In this document: one piece after another, positions 1 through 5,787 of the stretch
How the letters are laid out: every line of letters begins with the position of its first letter
Position numbering within the stretch: the stretch's first letter is position 1
NCBI RefSeq assembly: GCF_000743575.1
Contig: NZ_JQGC01000005.1
Location: forward strand, 1-64,000
DNA length: 64,000 bases
Reading direction: 5' to 3'
Origin: Devosia riboflavina
GTDB lineage: Bacteria; Pseudomonadota; Alphaproteobacteria; Rhizobiales; Devosiaceae
Made by a program: the position numbers and the translations under genes
Notes under the pieces: model-generated
Seen by the model: the letters and a program-made list of their open reading frames with translations, nothing else
Databases searched by the model: none
Told to the model about the DNA's origin: nothing

Positions 1-25
1 GTGGTTCGGTGTTTTCCGTGGCCAT
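1..25 (-). CDS. Start of a leftward phage gene (partial)
   Basis: Only the first eight codons are in the window. The ATG on the minus strand overlaps the TAA stop of the next gene to the right (a TAATG overlap), the same tight coupling seen between the other genes of this operon. Nothing can be said about its product. Confidence 0.45.
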
Positions 26-843
26 TACACGCCCTCCTGTGAGAAGGCGGCGGGAAGCTCGCGCCAGAATTTCGGGGCGCGGGCATACTCGCAGTCGTCA
101 TCGAAGTAGTTCGAGTTGAGCGCGTTCAGCACGTCCGGCTCAAGCCAACATCCTCCGTTCCACTCGGTCACCAGCCATCGACCGCCTACCTCGGTGTCCG
201 TGAGATCGCCGGTTTCTTCATCGATCGCGACTATGGGCCACCAAACGAGGATGTCTCGATCCAAAGGAGCGGTATCCATGGTCGCCTCCTCCGTCACCTT
301 CCCCTCACAGACTGAAGGCGAGAGGTAGAGAGGGCGGATTTCCTGGCCGTGCGCCCGATAATGCTCGATGTCCTGGGCGTCAACGAACTGCCACCCTTGG
401 CGCGGGTGCTTCCGCTGCCACGCCACCGGTTCTTGTTCCGCTTCGATCTTTTCAATGCGGTCAATTTCCGCCCACTCGCCCGCGGACGGCATCTCGCACG
501 GGCGTAGCCAATTCGTCGGTGCGATCCATCTGTTGCCGTCGCTCATCATGCCAATGGCGGCTAGGGACGTCCCTCCCGACTTCCAATGAACGCGGTAGAG
601 TCCAGGGTCGACTGCGGCTGGACTGCCAAACCGGGCCAAGGGATGGGCTTCCGCTCCGGGAATGGCGCGGAGGCCACCAGGAGGAAATACCTGCGGCCCA
701 ACCTCGAAATTGTCGGCCTTGTACCCACCGTCGGCGGTGTCCCAGAAGTAGCCGTCGCGCCAGTACATGACGTCCCAAAGCGGGGAGGTGCCGAAGCGGA
801 CCCAGTAATGCCCTTCAGGGCGAACAGTAATTGCCTGGCTCAT
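25..843 (-). CDS. Phage accessory protein with DUF551-like C-terminus
   Basis: A 272-residue protein of unknown function from the leftward operon. Around residues 138-173 it has a stretch with EPVAW near the start and RPLY near the end, a pattern seen in many lambdoid Ead/Ea22-type accessory proteins. Residues 189-265 resemble a DUF551-like module, with the spaced motifs AP-DRDILVWW and APKFWREL. No membrane segment or catalytic motif is visible. The start was placed at the internal ATG at 843 rather than one 15 codons upstream, because 843 overlaps the stop of the preceding gene by four bases and so fits the coupled layout of the operon. The two-part composition suggests modular shuffling among phages. 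Confidence 0.7.
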   Translation of the reverse strand: MSQAITVRPEGHYWVRFGTSPLWDVMYWRDGYFWDTADGGYKADNFEVGPQVFPPGGLRAIPGAEAHPLARFGSPAAVDPGLYRVHWKSGGTSLAAIGMMSDGNRWIAPTNWLRPCEMPSAGEWAEIDRIEKIEAEQEPVAWQRKHPRQGWQFVDAQDIEHYRAHGQEIRPLYLSPSVCEGKVTEEATMDTAPLDRDILVWWPIVAIDEETGDLTDTEVGGRWLVTEWNGGCWLEPDVLNALNSNYFDDDCEYARAPKFWRELPAAFSQEGV

Positions 844-1025
844 ATGAGGCTCGCCCCCATGTAGAGGATCGCGCTCAGCCACAGGCACATTGCGCCGGTG
901 GCGACGGGCAGCACTTTGAATAGCAGTCGATTATGCCAGCCCGCGGCATCGGTAAGCGCGGCGGTTAGGAAGAGCTGCACGCCCACGCCGGCGAGGAAGA
1001 TGTGAAGGTGGGGGAGCAGGCTCAT
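840..1025 (-). CDS. Small two-helix membrane protein, phage
   Basis: A 61-residue protein made largely of two hydrophobic stretches (about residues 6-24 and 34-58), so probably an inner-membrane protein. Its stop overlaps the start of the downstream gene (ATGA) and its own ATG overlaps the end of the gene upstream, so it is read as part of a coupled operon. It could be a superinfection-exclusion or holin-like accessory protein, but no motif supports either. The start at 1025 is favoured over longer readings because it matches the overlap pattern. Confidence 0.55.
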   Translation of the reverse strand: MSLLPHLHIFLAGVGVQLFLTAALTDAAGWHNRLLFKVLPVATGAMCLWLSAILYMGASLI

Positions 1026-1285
1026 GCTGCCACCCTCGGCTCTTCGAGCTTGCCGGTGAACGTGCTGGCATCCCAGCCTTCGGCAAACAGCACTTCGAAG
1101 CGGGCAAGTTTGGTGGGCGGCACGATGTAGGCGCGCTCGCGATTGGACCAGCGGCACTTGAGACCGTCACCGATGAGACGGGCGGCGCGGGTCTTGTAGC
1201 CATTGGGCGAGGGGCATTTGACTGCCAGCATACCCTTGGCATAGCGGGCGGGCGAAACGGAATAATCGGGGTTTGGTGGGCGCAT
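1022..1285 (-). CDS. Hypothetical phage protein, basic
   Basis: An 87-residue soluble protein rich in Arg, Lys and Pro; no family recognised. It begins with MRPPNPDYSV and has a central segment (CRWSNRERAYIV) that could be a small beta structure. An AAGGAG Shine-Dalgarno lies 7 bases before the ATG, and the repeated motif GGCACTCATGCC (1310-1321 read on the minus strand) lies 24 bases before it. It is therefore the first gene of a sub-block of the operon, followed by the membrane protein at 840-1025 with a four-base overlap. Confidence 0.6.
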   Translation of the reverse strand: MRPPNPDYSVSPARYAKGMLAVKCPSPNGYKTRAARLIGDGLKCRWSNRERAYIVPPTKLARFEVLFAEGWDASTFTGKLEEPRVAA

Positions 1286-1309
1286 TCTGAAATCTCCTTG
1301 TTACGGGTC

Positions 1310-1321
1310 GGCATGAGTGCC
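1310..1321 (-). repeat. Start-associated palindrome, copy 1
   Basis: On the minus strand this reads GGCACTCATGCC, one of five copies of the consensus GGCRCTYATGCC found only in gaps of the leftward operon. It ends 24 bases before the ATG at 1285, with an AAGGAG ribosome site in between. The arms GGCA and TGCC can pair around a four-base loop. Confidence 0.65.
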
Positions 1322-1374
1322 TGAGCGGCGGGCAGGGCCCTCGCATGGTGGGCCGGTCGCATATCGCGGGCGGG

Positions 1375-1590
1375 TCACTTCGGCGGTTCGCTTTCTTCCT
1401 CGTCGGCCTCCGCTATGAGGCAGGCAATCGGATCGGCGGCGGATGCGCAGGGGATAACCTGGGCAGGCTGGGCCGTGGCCGGCATTGAGGCCAGCACGCC
1501 GACACCGGCGCCGCTGATGAAGCTGGAGACGACGGCGGCAATGACGATTGCCATGGTGGGGTCGCGACGGAAGCGGGTGATGGTGCGCAT
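1375..1590 (-). CDS. Hypothetical phage protein with one membrane segment
   Basis: A 71-residue protein with a basic N-terminus (MRTITRFRRD), one hydrophobic helix at about residues 13-35, and an acidic tail ending in EADEEESEPPK. This pattern fits a single-pass membrane protein with the N-terminus inside, or an exported small protein (the stretch ending MPATAQPA could be a signal-peptide cleavage region). No family recognised. The ATG at 1590 overlaps the end of the gene upstream, which decides the start. Confidence 0.5.
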   Translation of the reverse strand: MRTITRFRRDPTMAIVIAAVVSSFISGAGVGVLASMPATAQPAQVIPCASAADPIACLIAEADEEESEPPK

Positions 1591-1826
1591 CACAAAACCT
1601 CCAGCGGCACCAGATCGACGTAGCAATATTGGGCGCCGTGCGCGTCCTGCAATTGCTCTAGGGCGTCTTCCCAGTCCTCAGCGGTGCACGGTTCGCGGCC
1701 GTCGTCTTTCAGCATGATGTTGACCAGGTCGACTGCCTCCGCGATTGCATCGGAGTGGGCGCGGAAGGCCTTCAGGACCCTTCCCGGATTGCTGAAGTGC
1801 TCAGCCTGAACGATAACGACCTGCAT
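1590..1826 (-). CDS. Hypothetical phage protein
   Basis: A 78-residue acidic protein of unknown function. It looks soluble and mainly helical, with an AHSDAIAEAVDLVNIML helix and an EDWEDALEQL helix. It sits between two other small genes with no or minimal gaps, so it is probably translated by coupling. No homology could be recognised by eye. Confidence 0.55.
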   Translation of the reverse strand: MQVVIVQAEHFSNPGRVLKAFRAHSDAIAEAVDLVNIMLKDDGREPCTAEDWEDALEQLQDAHGAQYCYVDLVPLEVL

Positions 1827-1828
1827 GG

Positions 1829-2239
1829 TTATGCCCCCGCATCGAGGGGGACTACACGCCAGCCCTTACGGATAGCGTATTGCTCCGCCTCAGCCTCGGT
1901 CTGCCAGGGCCCACCGTCTTGCTCTATTTCACCGTCGGGGCTGGTCAGGATGAACCACCCCGCCTGTTCGCCATAGTCCTTGTCTTCGGCAAGCTGCCAG
2001 ATTGAGACTTCCTCTTCGTCGTCGTCTTCCGGGTCTTCCGAAACTTCCATGTCGTGCATGGCGAGGCGAGCGGCCAGCCATGCCTGCAAGTCGGCCACGC
2101 CGCATTCGCGCCGGACGTAGTGCAGAATGTCTGTGACCAGGTCGCCCGGGGCGTCTTCGGCGTCCGTGGGGCAGACAGCCCGAAAGGCGTCTATTGCGGC
2201 CTCGGCCCATGCGGCGCGGTCACTGTTGGTGATTGTCAT
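1829..2239 (-). CDS. Hypothetical acidic phage protein
   Basis: A 136-residue acidic protein. Residues 1-55 look helical (AAWAEAAIDAFRAVCP). A low-complexity acidic run (EDPEDDDEEE, about residues 68-77) follows, and then a small domain with the aromatic pattern WFILTSPDG and GGPWQTEAEAEQYA. That C-terminal pattern is common among small phage proteins of unknown role. The start at 2239 lies two bases left of the upstream gene's stop and gives a compact operon; a longer reading upstream would overlap that gene. No enzymatic motif is visible. Confidence 0.6.
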   Translation of the reverse strand: MTITNSDRAAWAEAAIDAFRAVCPTDAEDAPGDLVTDILHYVRRECGVADLQAWLAARLAMHDMEVSEDPEDDDEEEVSIWQLAEDKDYGEQAGWFILTSPDGEIEQDGGPWQTEAEAEQYAIRKGWRVVPLDAGA

Positions 2240-2241
2240 GA

Positions 2242-2793
2242 CTAGCCCTCCCGCCCATAGGTGGCGGCGGCGATGCGCTCGATGACCCCGTCGGCATAAA
2301 CTGCCTGTCCGGTGGTCGTGCGCGCCCAAACGGTCAGCCCGGAAAAGTCCTTATCGATCTTCTCGCCGTGGGCTTCGAGCATGTCGGCCAGCCAGTCGGA
2401 CACAATCCAGTGCTCGTAGACTTCGCGCTGGTGGGGCTCGATGTTGTTGGCTTCGCAAAGCTCTTGCGCGCTGCCGTTGTGTCGTTCGTGGAAGTCATTG
2501 GGGTTGATCCAAGTGATCGTTCCCTCTGAATGCTTCCACCCCGCCCAACGCGCCGCGCTCTCCCAATCGTCAATCGGGCAGGAAAGCTCAAAGGCCTGTT
2601 CGGTGAGGCTGGCGAAGTCGTCACCCATGGTAACATCGCCTGTGAACTGTCCGGCCAGCGTGTGGACCAGCGAGGAGACGCAATGTCCGCCCTCAACTTC
2701 CCAGAGGCGCTTCGCCTGCTCCTGCAAGGGCCAGGTGGCGATGTTGTTGGGGTCGCGGGCCGGGGCGCCATCTTTGAGTGTGCTATAGACCAT
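2242..2793 (-). CDS. Hypothetical phage protein
   Basis: A 183-residue soluble protein of unknown function, with several Trp-rich segments (ATWPLQEQAKRLWEVEGGH near the N-terminus, ESAARWAGWKHSEGTITW in the middle, EVYEHWIVSDWLADML later). The general look, including GWKHSEG and the HWIVSDWL helix, is that of an accessory protein of temperate phages rather than a structural protein. The ATG at 2793 has an AGGAG site about eight bases upstream, which overlaps the 3' end of the preceding small gene region. Confidence 0.6.
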   Translation of the reverse strand: MVYSTLKDGAPARDPNNIATWPLQEQAKRLWEVEGGHCVSSLVHTLAGQFTGDVTMGDDFASLTEQAFELSCPIDDWESAARWAGWKHSEGTITWINPNDFHERHNGSAQELCEANNIEPHQREVYEHWIVSDWLADMLEAHGEKIDKDFSGLTVWARTTTGQAVYADGVIERIAAATYGREG

Positions 2794-2804
2794 CGGGCGC
2801 GCTC

Positions 2805-2939
2805 CTACTGGTTCAGCCAGCCGCGCTTGCGCGCAGCGGCGGCCCGGCGGGCGGCGTCACGATCGAGCTTGAACAGCTTGCGGTTGTCGCCCCGTGGTGG
2901 GTGGGTAGGGCGAGACATGGGTGTGGCGTTGGTCTGCAT
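2805..2939 (-). CDS. Small basic phage protein (44 aa)
   Basis: A short gene coding 44 residues, beginning MQTNATPMSRPT and ending ARKRGWLNQ, with 12 Arg or Lys residues in the C-terminal two thirds. The basic character suggests nucleic-acid binding, but no motif proves it. The case for a real gene is the context: a clear AAAGGAA ribosome site 7 bases before the ATG, and the repeated start-associated palindrome (2958-2969) exactly 18 bases upstream, the same spacing as for the gene at 3024-3284. Confidence 0.55.
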   Translation of the reverse strand: MQTNATPMSRPTHPPRGDNRKLFKLDRDAARRAAAARKRGWLNQ

Positions 2940-2957
2940 GGTCTGTTCCTTTCGGCG

Positions 2958-2969
2958 GGCATAAGCGCC
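2958..2969 (-). repeat. Start-associated palindrome, copy 2
   Basis: Minus-strand GGCGCTTATGCC, inside a slightly longer palindrome GGGCGCTTATGCCC. It lies 18 bases before the ATG at 2939. Upstream of it are a second short palindrome (GGAC-TAGC-GTCC, 2977-2988) and a GC-rich hairpin (2993-3014). Copy 3 has the same arrangement. Confidence 0.7.
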
Positions 2970-2992
2970 CTTGGGTGGACTAGCGTCCGGTG

Positions 2993-3014
2993 CTGCCCTC
3001 GGTGAGGAGGGCAG
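2993..3014 (-). other. GC-rich hairpin between operon genes
   Basis: Perfect 8-base arms CTGCCCTC and GAGGGCAG around a six-base loop, ten bases downstream of the stop of the gene at 3024-3284. No T-run follows on the minus strand, so it is not a standard terminator; it may protect or process the mRNA. Confidence 0.5.
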
Positions 3015-3023
3015 GGCGAGAGG

Positions 3024-3284
3024 CTAGCCGTCTAGTTCGTTCAGGATGGCATCCAGATCGCCGGGCTTGATCGGCTTTGCCTTGCCCACTATCAGGCCTG
3101 CCGCCTTCAACTGGGCGATTACGCCGGGTACCTGGCCCGGGAGGAAGGCCACAACGCCCTGTGGGTCGGCGGCTGCCATAACGCGCCATGCGTCTTCGCC
3201 GGCTGCGGTTTCGGGATAAAAGCGGGTCCAGATACCGTCAGGGCATGAATAGGTCAGATCGGGCTTTTTTGGTGGGCCGGGCAT
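3024..3284 (-). CDS. Hypothetical phage protein
   Basis: An 86-residue protein beginning MPGPPKKPDLTY. It is a small soluble protein with a central Gly/Pro-rich turn (VVAFLPGQVPGVIAQLKAAG) and an acidic end (PGDLDAILNELDG). No family recognised. The ATG at 3284 is chosen over one 20 codons upstream because it has an AAAGGAAAA ribosome site and sits 18 bases after the palindrome copy at 3303-3314, matching the gene at 2805-2939. The longer reading would start inside the intergenic repeat cassette. Confidence 0.6.
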   Translation of the reverse strand: MPGPPKKPDLTYSCPDGIWTRFYPETAAGEDAWRVMAAADPQGVVAFLPGQVPGVIAQLKAAGLIVGKAKPIKPGDLDAILNELDG

Positions 3285-3302
3285 TTGATTTTCCTTTCGG
3301 GC

Positions 3303-3314
3303 GGCATGAGTGCC
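3303..3314 (-). repeat. Start-associated palindrome, copy 3
   Basis: Minus-strand GGCACTCATGCC, 18 bases before the ATG at 3284. Upstream follow a perfect inverted repeat TAGACG-TG-CGTCTA (3317-3330) and a hairpin with arms GTGCGCC and GGCGCAC (3334-3355), parallel to the elements around copy 2. Confidence 0.7.
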
Positions 3315-3383
3315 TATAGACGTGCGTCTAGTGGTGCGCCCCAAGCGAGGCGCACGGCTAGAAGCATGTGGGAGGGAGGGAGA

Positions 3384-3569
3384 CTAGAAGGCGCCGAATG
3401 CCTTCAACAGAGCTATGGTGCCGCCGATAGTGCCCCAAAACATGGCATGCACGGCAAAGGCGGCAGTGAAGACAGCGGCCTTGTCGGGCAGCGCGGAGAC
3501 CTTCGTTTCCAGCACGGTCATGCGGGAAAGGAGAGGGGACAGCTCTTCGCGAAGCTCTTCACGGGTCAT
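3384..3569 (-). CDS. Small phage membrane protein
   Basis: A 61-residue protein with an N-terminal charged helix (MTREELREELSPLL), a short coiled-coil-like stretch up to about residue 28, and a C-terminal hydrophobic segment (residues 31-58). This layout, short coiled coil then a membrane helix, resembles small phage proteins annotated as haemolysin XhlA-like or DUF1515-like, but the match is only structural. The ATG at 3569 has a weak AAGG site and begins ten bases after the stop of the 22-codon reading frame upstream. Confidence 0.5.
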   Translation of the reverse strand: MTREELREELSPLLSRMTVLETKVSALPDKAAVFTAAFAVHAMFWGTIGGTIALLKAFGAF

Positions 3570-3579
3570 GGTGTGAACC

Positions 3580-3648
3580 TTAGCAGGGCGAGAGGCTTTT
3601 GGGGAGGGGTCCGAAGTGGTCAATGGTCGTCTCCAACTTGGTCGGCAT
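3580..3648 (-). CDS. Possible 22-residue leader peptide
   Basis: A very short frame coding MPTKLETTIDHFGPLPKSLSPC. Its ATG lies inside palindrome copy 4, but it is itself 20 bases downstream of copy 5 with an AAGGCG ribosome-site-like sequence, the same layout as the other motif-associated genes. Its stop is ten bases before the ATG at 3569, so it could act as a coupling leader peptide or be a remnant of a deleted gene. No homology is recognisable at this length. Confidence 0.3.
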   Translation of the reverse strand: MPTKLETTIDHFGPLPKSLSPC

Positions 3649-3655
3649 GAGCGCC
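3644..3655 (-). repeat. Start-associated palindrome, copy 4
   Basis: Minus-strand GGCGCTCATGCC. It directly follows copy 5 and its internal ATG may be the start of the 22-codon frame. It is followed by GACC, as copy 1 is. Confidence 0.6.
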
Positions 3656-3668
3656 TTGCGAAGGGGTT

Positions 3669-3680
3669 GGCATAAGTGCC
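3669..3680 (-). repeat. Start-associated palindrome, copy 5
   Basis: Minus-strand GGCACTTATGCC, the most upstream copy, 26 bases downstream of the candidate promoter -10 element at 3707-3712. Confidence 0.6.
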
Positions 3681-3706
3681 GCTTCCGTTTCCCCTTCGAT
3701 GTAGTG

Positions 3707-3735
3707 ACCATAACAAATGATTTTGTAGGACGCAA
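3707..3735 (-). promoter_or_regulatory. Candidate promoter of the leftward operon
   Basis: On the minus strand TTGCGT (3735-3730) and TATGGT (3712-3707) are separated by 17 bases in the most AT-rich stretch of the left region. An inverted repeat GTCAC-N12-GTGAC (3749-3770) lies just upstream and could bind a repressor. The match is by eye only. Confidence 0.35.
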
Positions 3736-3885
3736 CCAATAAAATGGTGTCACGTCAGAAAACTTGTGACGCTCCAAGGGGGAGAGGCCGCTCGCCTGGT
3801 GCCGTGCATAGCTACGCTCATGGCTCAACCTAGTAACAAAATGCTTTCCGATGGAACGGCTAGGATATGAAAGGTTCGACGCCAT

Positions 3886-4316
3886 AACGGACTCTCCAGA
3901 GCCTATAGACCAGTGAGCCAAATACCCTCAGTTTGTCCGTGTTCCTTGGTAGCCTGCAACACTTGCGACACGGCGCTAAGCCCTTCCTGACATGTGCACG
4001 ACCAGATCCCAACCCCGCCCCGGCGCAAGCCGAGGGTGGGGCATGGTGCTAGTGCGTGATGTGCCAGCTCAGTAGGGCAGCGGCAGCACGTGGCGCAGGC
4101 AGGGCCAAGGGCAGGCGTGGCCAGTAGGTGGGGCTTGGGTAGCGGGCATGCTGCTGCACCCCGCCTGCTGCCCGCCGCTCTGCGCCGGCGAGGGCTTTAG
4201 GGACCGTACGAAGCAGCCTTGCCTTGGGGGCGGCACCCGACCGCGGATAAGAGCGCAATTTTGTTTTCATAGGGGGTTCAGCCCTGAGGGGTTCGACCCG
4301 CATTGGAGCGTAGGCC
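3886..4316. other. Intergenic region between the divergent phage operons
   Basis: No convincing gene. It separates the leftward accessory operon from the rightward late operon. It holds a strong hairpin with a GCAA tetraloop (4013-4041) and GC-rich sequence. A cos site or late promoter would be expected nearby, but neither can be identified by eye. A minus-strand reading frame across 4049-4303 lacks a ribosome site and has the composition of random GC-rich DNA. Confidence 0.5.
4013..4041. other. Stable hairpin with GCAA tetraloop
   Basis: Twelve base pairs (CCCCGCCC pairing with GGGTGGGG through one G-T pair, then CGGC with GCCG), one bulged A, and a GNRA-type GCAA loop. Neither strand has a T-run after it. 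It may be a leader structure of the late transcript, a processing site or part of a packaging site. Confidence 0.45.
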
Positions 4317-4895
4317 ATGAAACTGGTCGCGGAGCTTAGCCGCACCTCGGATTTCTCAGTTTTGGTGCAGCGCCTTGGCTCGCCGCAGATGGTGGCCGCC
4401 GCTGCAAGTGGCCTCAACGAACACGCTTCGGAAACGCGGCGACAGACGATCACTCGAGTCTCAGCCTTCACAGGGGTGCCGGCGGGCCGAGTGAGCAAGG
4501 TCACAAAGGTGAAAAAAGCTCGCCCCGGCGGCGTGATGATCGCCGAGGTGGTGACCGCCGACAAGGCGATCGGGCTCGAGGAATACGGCAACCCGCACTG
4601 GGTCCGTGACCTAAATCCTGTGGCCGATGGCAAGTTCGGCGGTTCGGTAAGTTCGATGGCTGGCGCTGAAGCGACAGCGTGGAACCGTCGGCGCGTTCAC
4701 CGGGGCACGTTTTTCGCCAAGGGAGTGGTGTGGAAGCGGGAGCCGAGCGGGCGACTGCGCAAGATCTTCTCGACTGTCCTGGCCAACGAAGTTGCGAAGC
4801 CGGGATGGCGGAACGTGCTGGGCGCCGAGGCCTTCGTCCAGATGGACCTTGAGCGCAGGGTTGTTAGACACGTGCTCCGGGTGGTCGCGCCGTAG
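4317..4895 (+). CDS. Phage tail protein, minor tail Z-like
   Basis: A 192-residue protein, the same length as lambda gpZ. It has the general pattern of the Minor_tail_Z family: an N-terminal helix, an ETRRQTITRVSAFTGVPAG segment at about residues 39-57, and a C-terminal region with GTFFAKGVVWKRE and RLRKIFS. Such proteins join or complete tails. The start has a GGAGCG site upstream. It is odd in position: Z-type genes normally lie between head-completion and tail genes, whereas here it is the first gene of the late operon, ahead of the terminase. The assignment is by pattern only; an HK97 gp10-type protein is the main alternative. Confidence 0.5.
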   Translation: MKLVAELSRTSDFSVLVQRLGSPQMVAAAASGLNEHASETRRQTITRVSAFTGVPAGRVSKVTKVKKARPGGVMIAEVVTADKAIGLEEYGNPHWVRDLNPVADGKFGGSVSSMAGAEATAWNRRRVHRGTFFAKGVVWKREPSGRLRKIFSTVLANEVAKPGWRNVLGAEAFVQMDLERRVVRHVLRVVAP

Positions 4896-4896
4896 T

Positions 4897-5130
4897 ATGG
4901 GCACGACCCTCGACCTGACCACCCGGCCGCGGAATAGCTATCAGGCGGCAAAAGATATCTCCTCCCGGCATTTTCCGGGTGGCGACTGCCCGCCCATGCT
5001 TTTGGCAGACATTTTCACCGCGCTGAGCGAGGCGCAGCATCGCGGCTTCGAAGAGTGCTTGGCTCTCCTCGGCCTCGGTCCCTCTGGAGACAATGATAAT
5101 GGCGAAGAAGAAGAGCGCGGAAAGCGCTGA
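4897..5130 (+). CDS. Hypothetical phage protein
   Basis: A 77-residue protein starting MGTTLDLTTRPRNSY just after the stop of the Z-like gene. It has a central helix (LLADIFTALSEAQHRGFEE) and a strongly acidic-then-basic tail (DNDNGEEEERGKR). No family recognised. Its 3' end overlaps the next small gene. Position suggests a role in packaging or assembly, but that is only inference from neighbours. Confidence 0.55.
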   Translation: MGTTLDLTTRPRNSYQAAKDISSRHFPGGDCPPMLLADIFTALSEAQHRGFEECLALLGLGPSGDNDNGEEEERGKR

Positions 5131-5269
5131 TCTTGTGTTGGCGCGCGAAGCCGCCGCTAAAGCGCAGGCCAATGCCGATGTTGCCACAATGATCCGATCC
5201 GGTGACTATGACGCATGGCCGAACGTCCAGGCCGCCTTAAATGCTATTGCCGCGGTTAGGGCCGCATGA
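5099..5269 (+). CDS. Small helical phage protein (56 aa)
   Basis: A 56-residue protein beginning MAKKKSAESADLVLAREA and ending AIAAVRAA, rich in alanine and probably all helical. It overlaps the 3' end of the gene upstream by 32 bases and the start of the terminase small subunit by four bases (ATGA), so the three genes are likely translated by coupling. No function recognised; the position just before terS is where small packaging accessory proteins are found. Confidence 0.5.
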   Translation: MAKKKSAESADLVLAREAAAKAQANADVATMIRSGDYDAWPNVQAALNAIAAVRAA

Positions 5270-5787
5270 GCGCCGGCGGCGAGTGGATCCCAGCGACCTG
5301 CAGCCGCGCTGATTTGTCTATTCTGTTCGGGGTTTCGATCCGCACGATCGACAACCTCATCGCGACCGGCATCATTGTACCGGCCGAGCAGCGGGGCATG
5401 TATCAGACGCTCCCCTCGGTGGTTGCCTACCTCGAAGATCTTCGGAACAAGGCGGCCGGACGAAGCAAAGACACCGCACTCGCCGAAGAGCGTGCCAAAA
5501 CGGCGTCGATTGAGCGGCAGATTGCGGAAATCAAGCTGTCGCAGCTTCGTGGAGCCGTGCTTCCGCTGGACGAGGTTGCCGAGGCCTGGTCGGCCTTCGG
5601 TCGTTCCCTGAAGGCGGCGTTCCTCGCGGTCCCGGCAAAGTTGCGGGCACGGATCCCGCACATGACTGCCTTCGACCAAGAAACTGCCCGAGAGATCATC
5701 ACCGACACGCTAACCGCGTTGGCGGAAGAAATCAGCGTCGGCGTGGTTGGCGCCGACGCAAAGGATATCGAACCCGATGATGCTTGA
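5266..5787 (+). CDS. Terminase small subunit, Nu1-like
   Basis: A 173-residue DNA-packaging recognition protein. Residues 10-37 (CSRADLSILFGVSIRTIDNL and following) form a helix-turn-helix of the Nu1/MerR-like type used to bind cos or pac DNA. A Glu/Lys-rich helix at about 70-96 would give the dimer coiled coil. The C-terminal region would contact the large subunit. The protein is close to lambda Nu1 in length (181). It overlaps the large subunit gene by 11 bases, as expected for a stoichiometric complex. Family-level assignment is firm from the motif and the neighbour; the recognised DNA site is unknown. Confidence 0.85.
   Translation: MSAGGEWIPATCSRADLSILFGVSIRTIDNLIATGIIVPAEQRGMYQTLPSVVAYLEDLRNKAAGRSKDTALAEERAKTASIERQIAEIKLSQLRGAVLPLDEVAEAWSAFGRSLKAAFLAVPAKLRARIPHMTAFDQETAREIITDTLTALAEEISVGVVGADAKDIEPDDA

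Noticed and set aside
2287..2300. GGCATAAACTGCC as a sixth copy of the start-associated motif
   Set aside because: It has an extra base, lies inside a coding region and is not near a start codon.
3580..3885. A 101-codon minus-strand frame with a good GGAG site at 3885
   Set aside because: It runs through the AT-rich candidate promoter and two repeat copies, its predicted protein has no plausible composition or family, and a shorter frame explains the 3' part better.
4049..4303. Minus-strand frame in the gap before the late operon
   Set aside because: No ribosome site, Ala/Arg/Pro-rich random composition, and its start would lie in a likely leader region.
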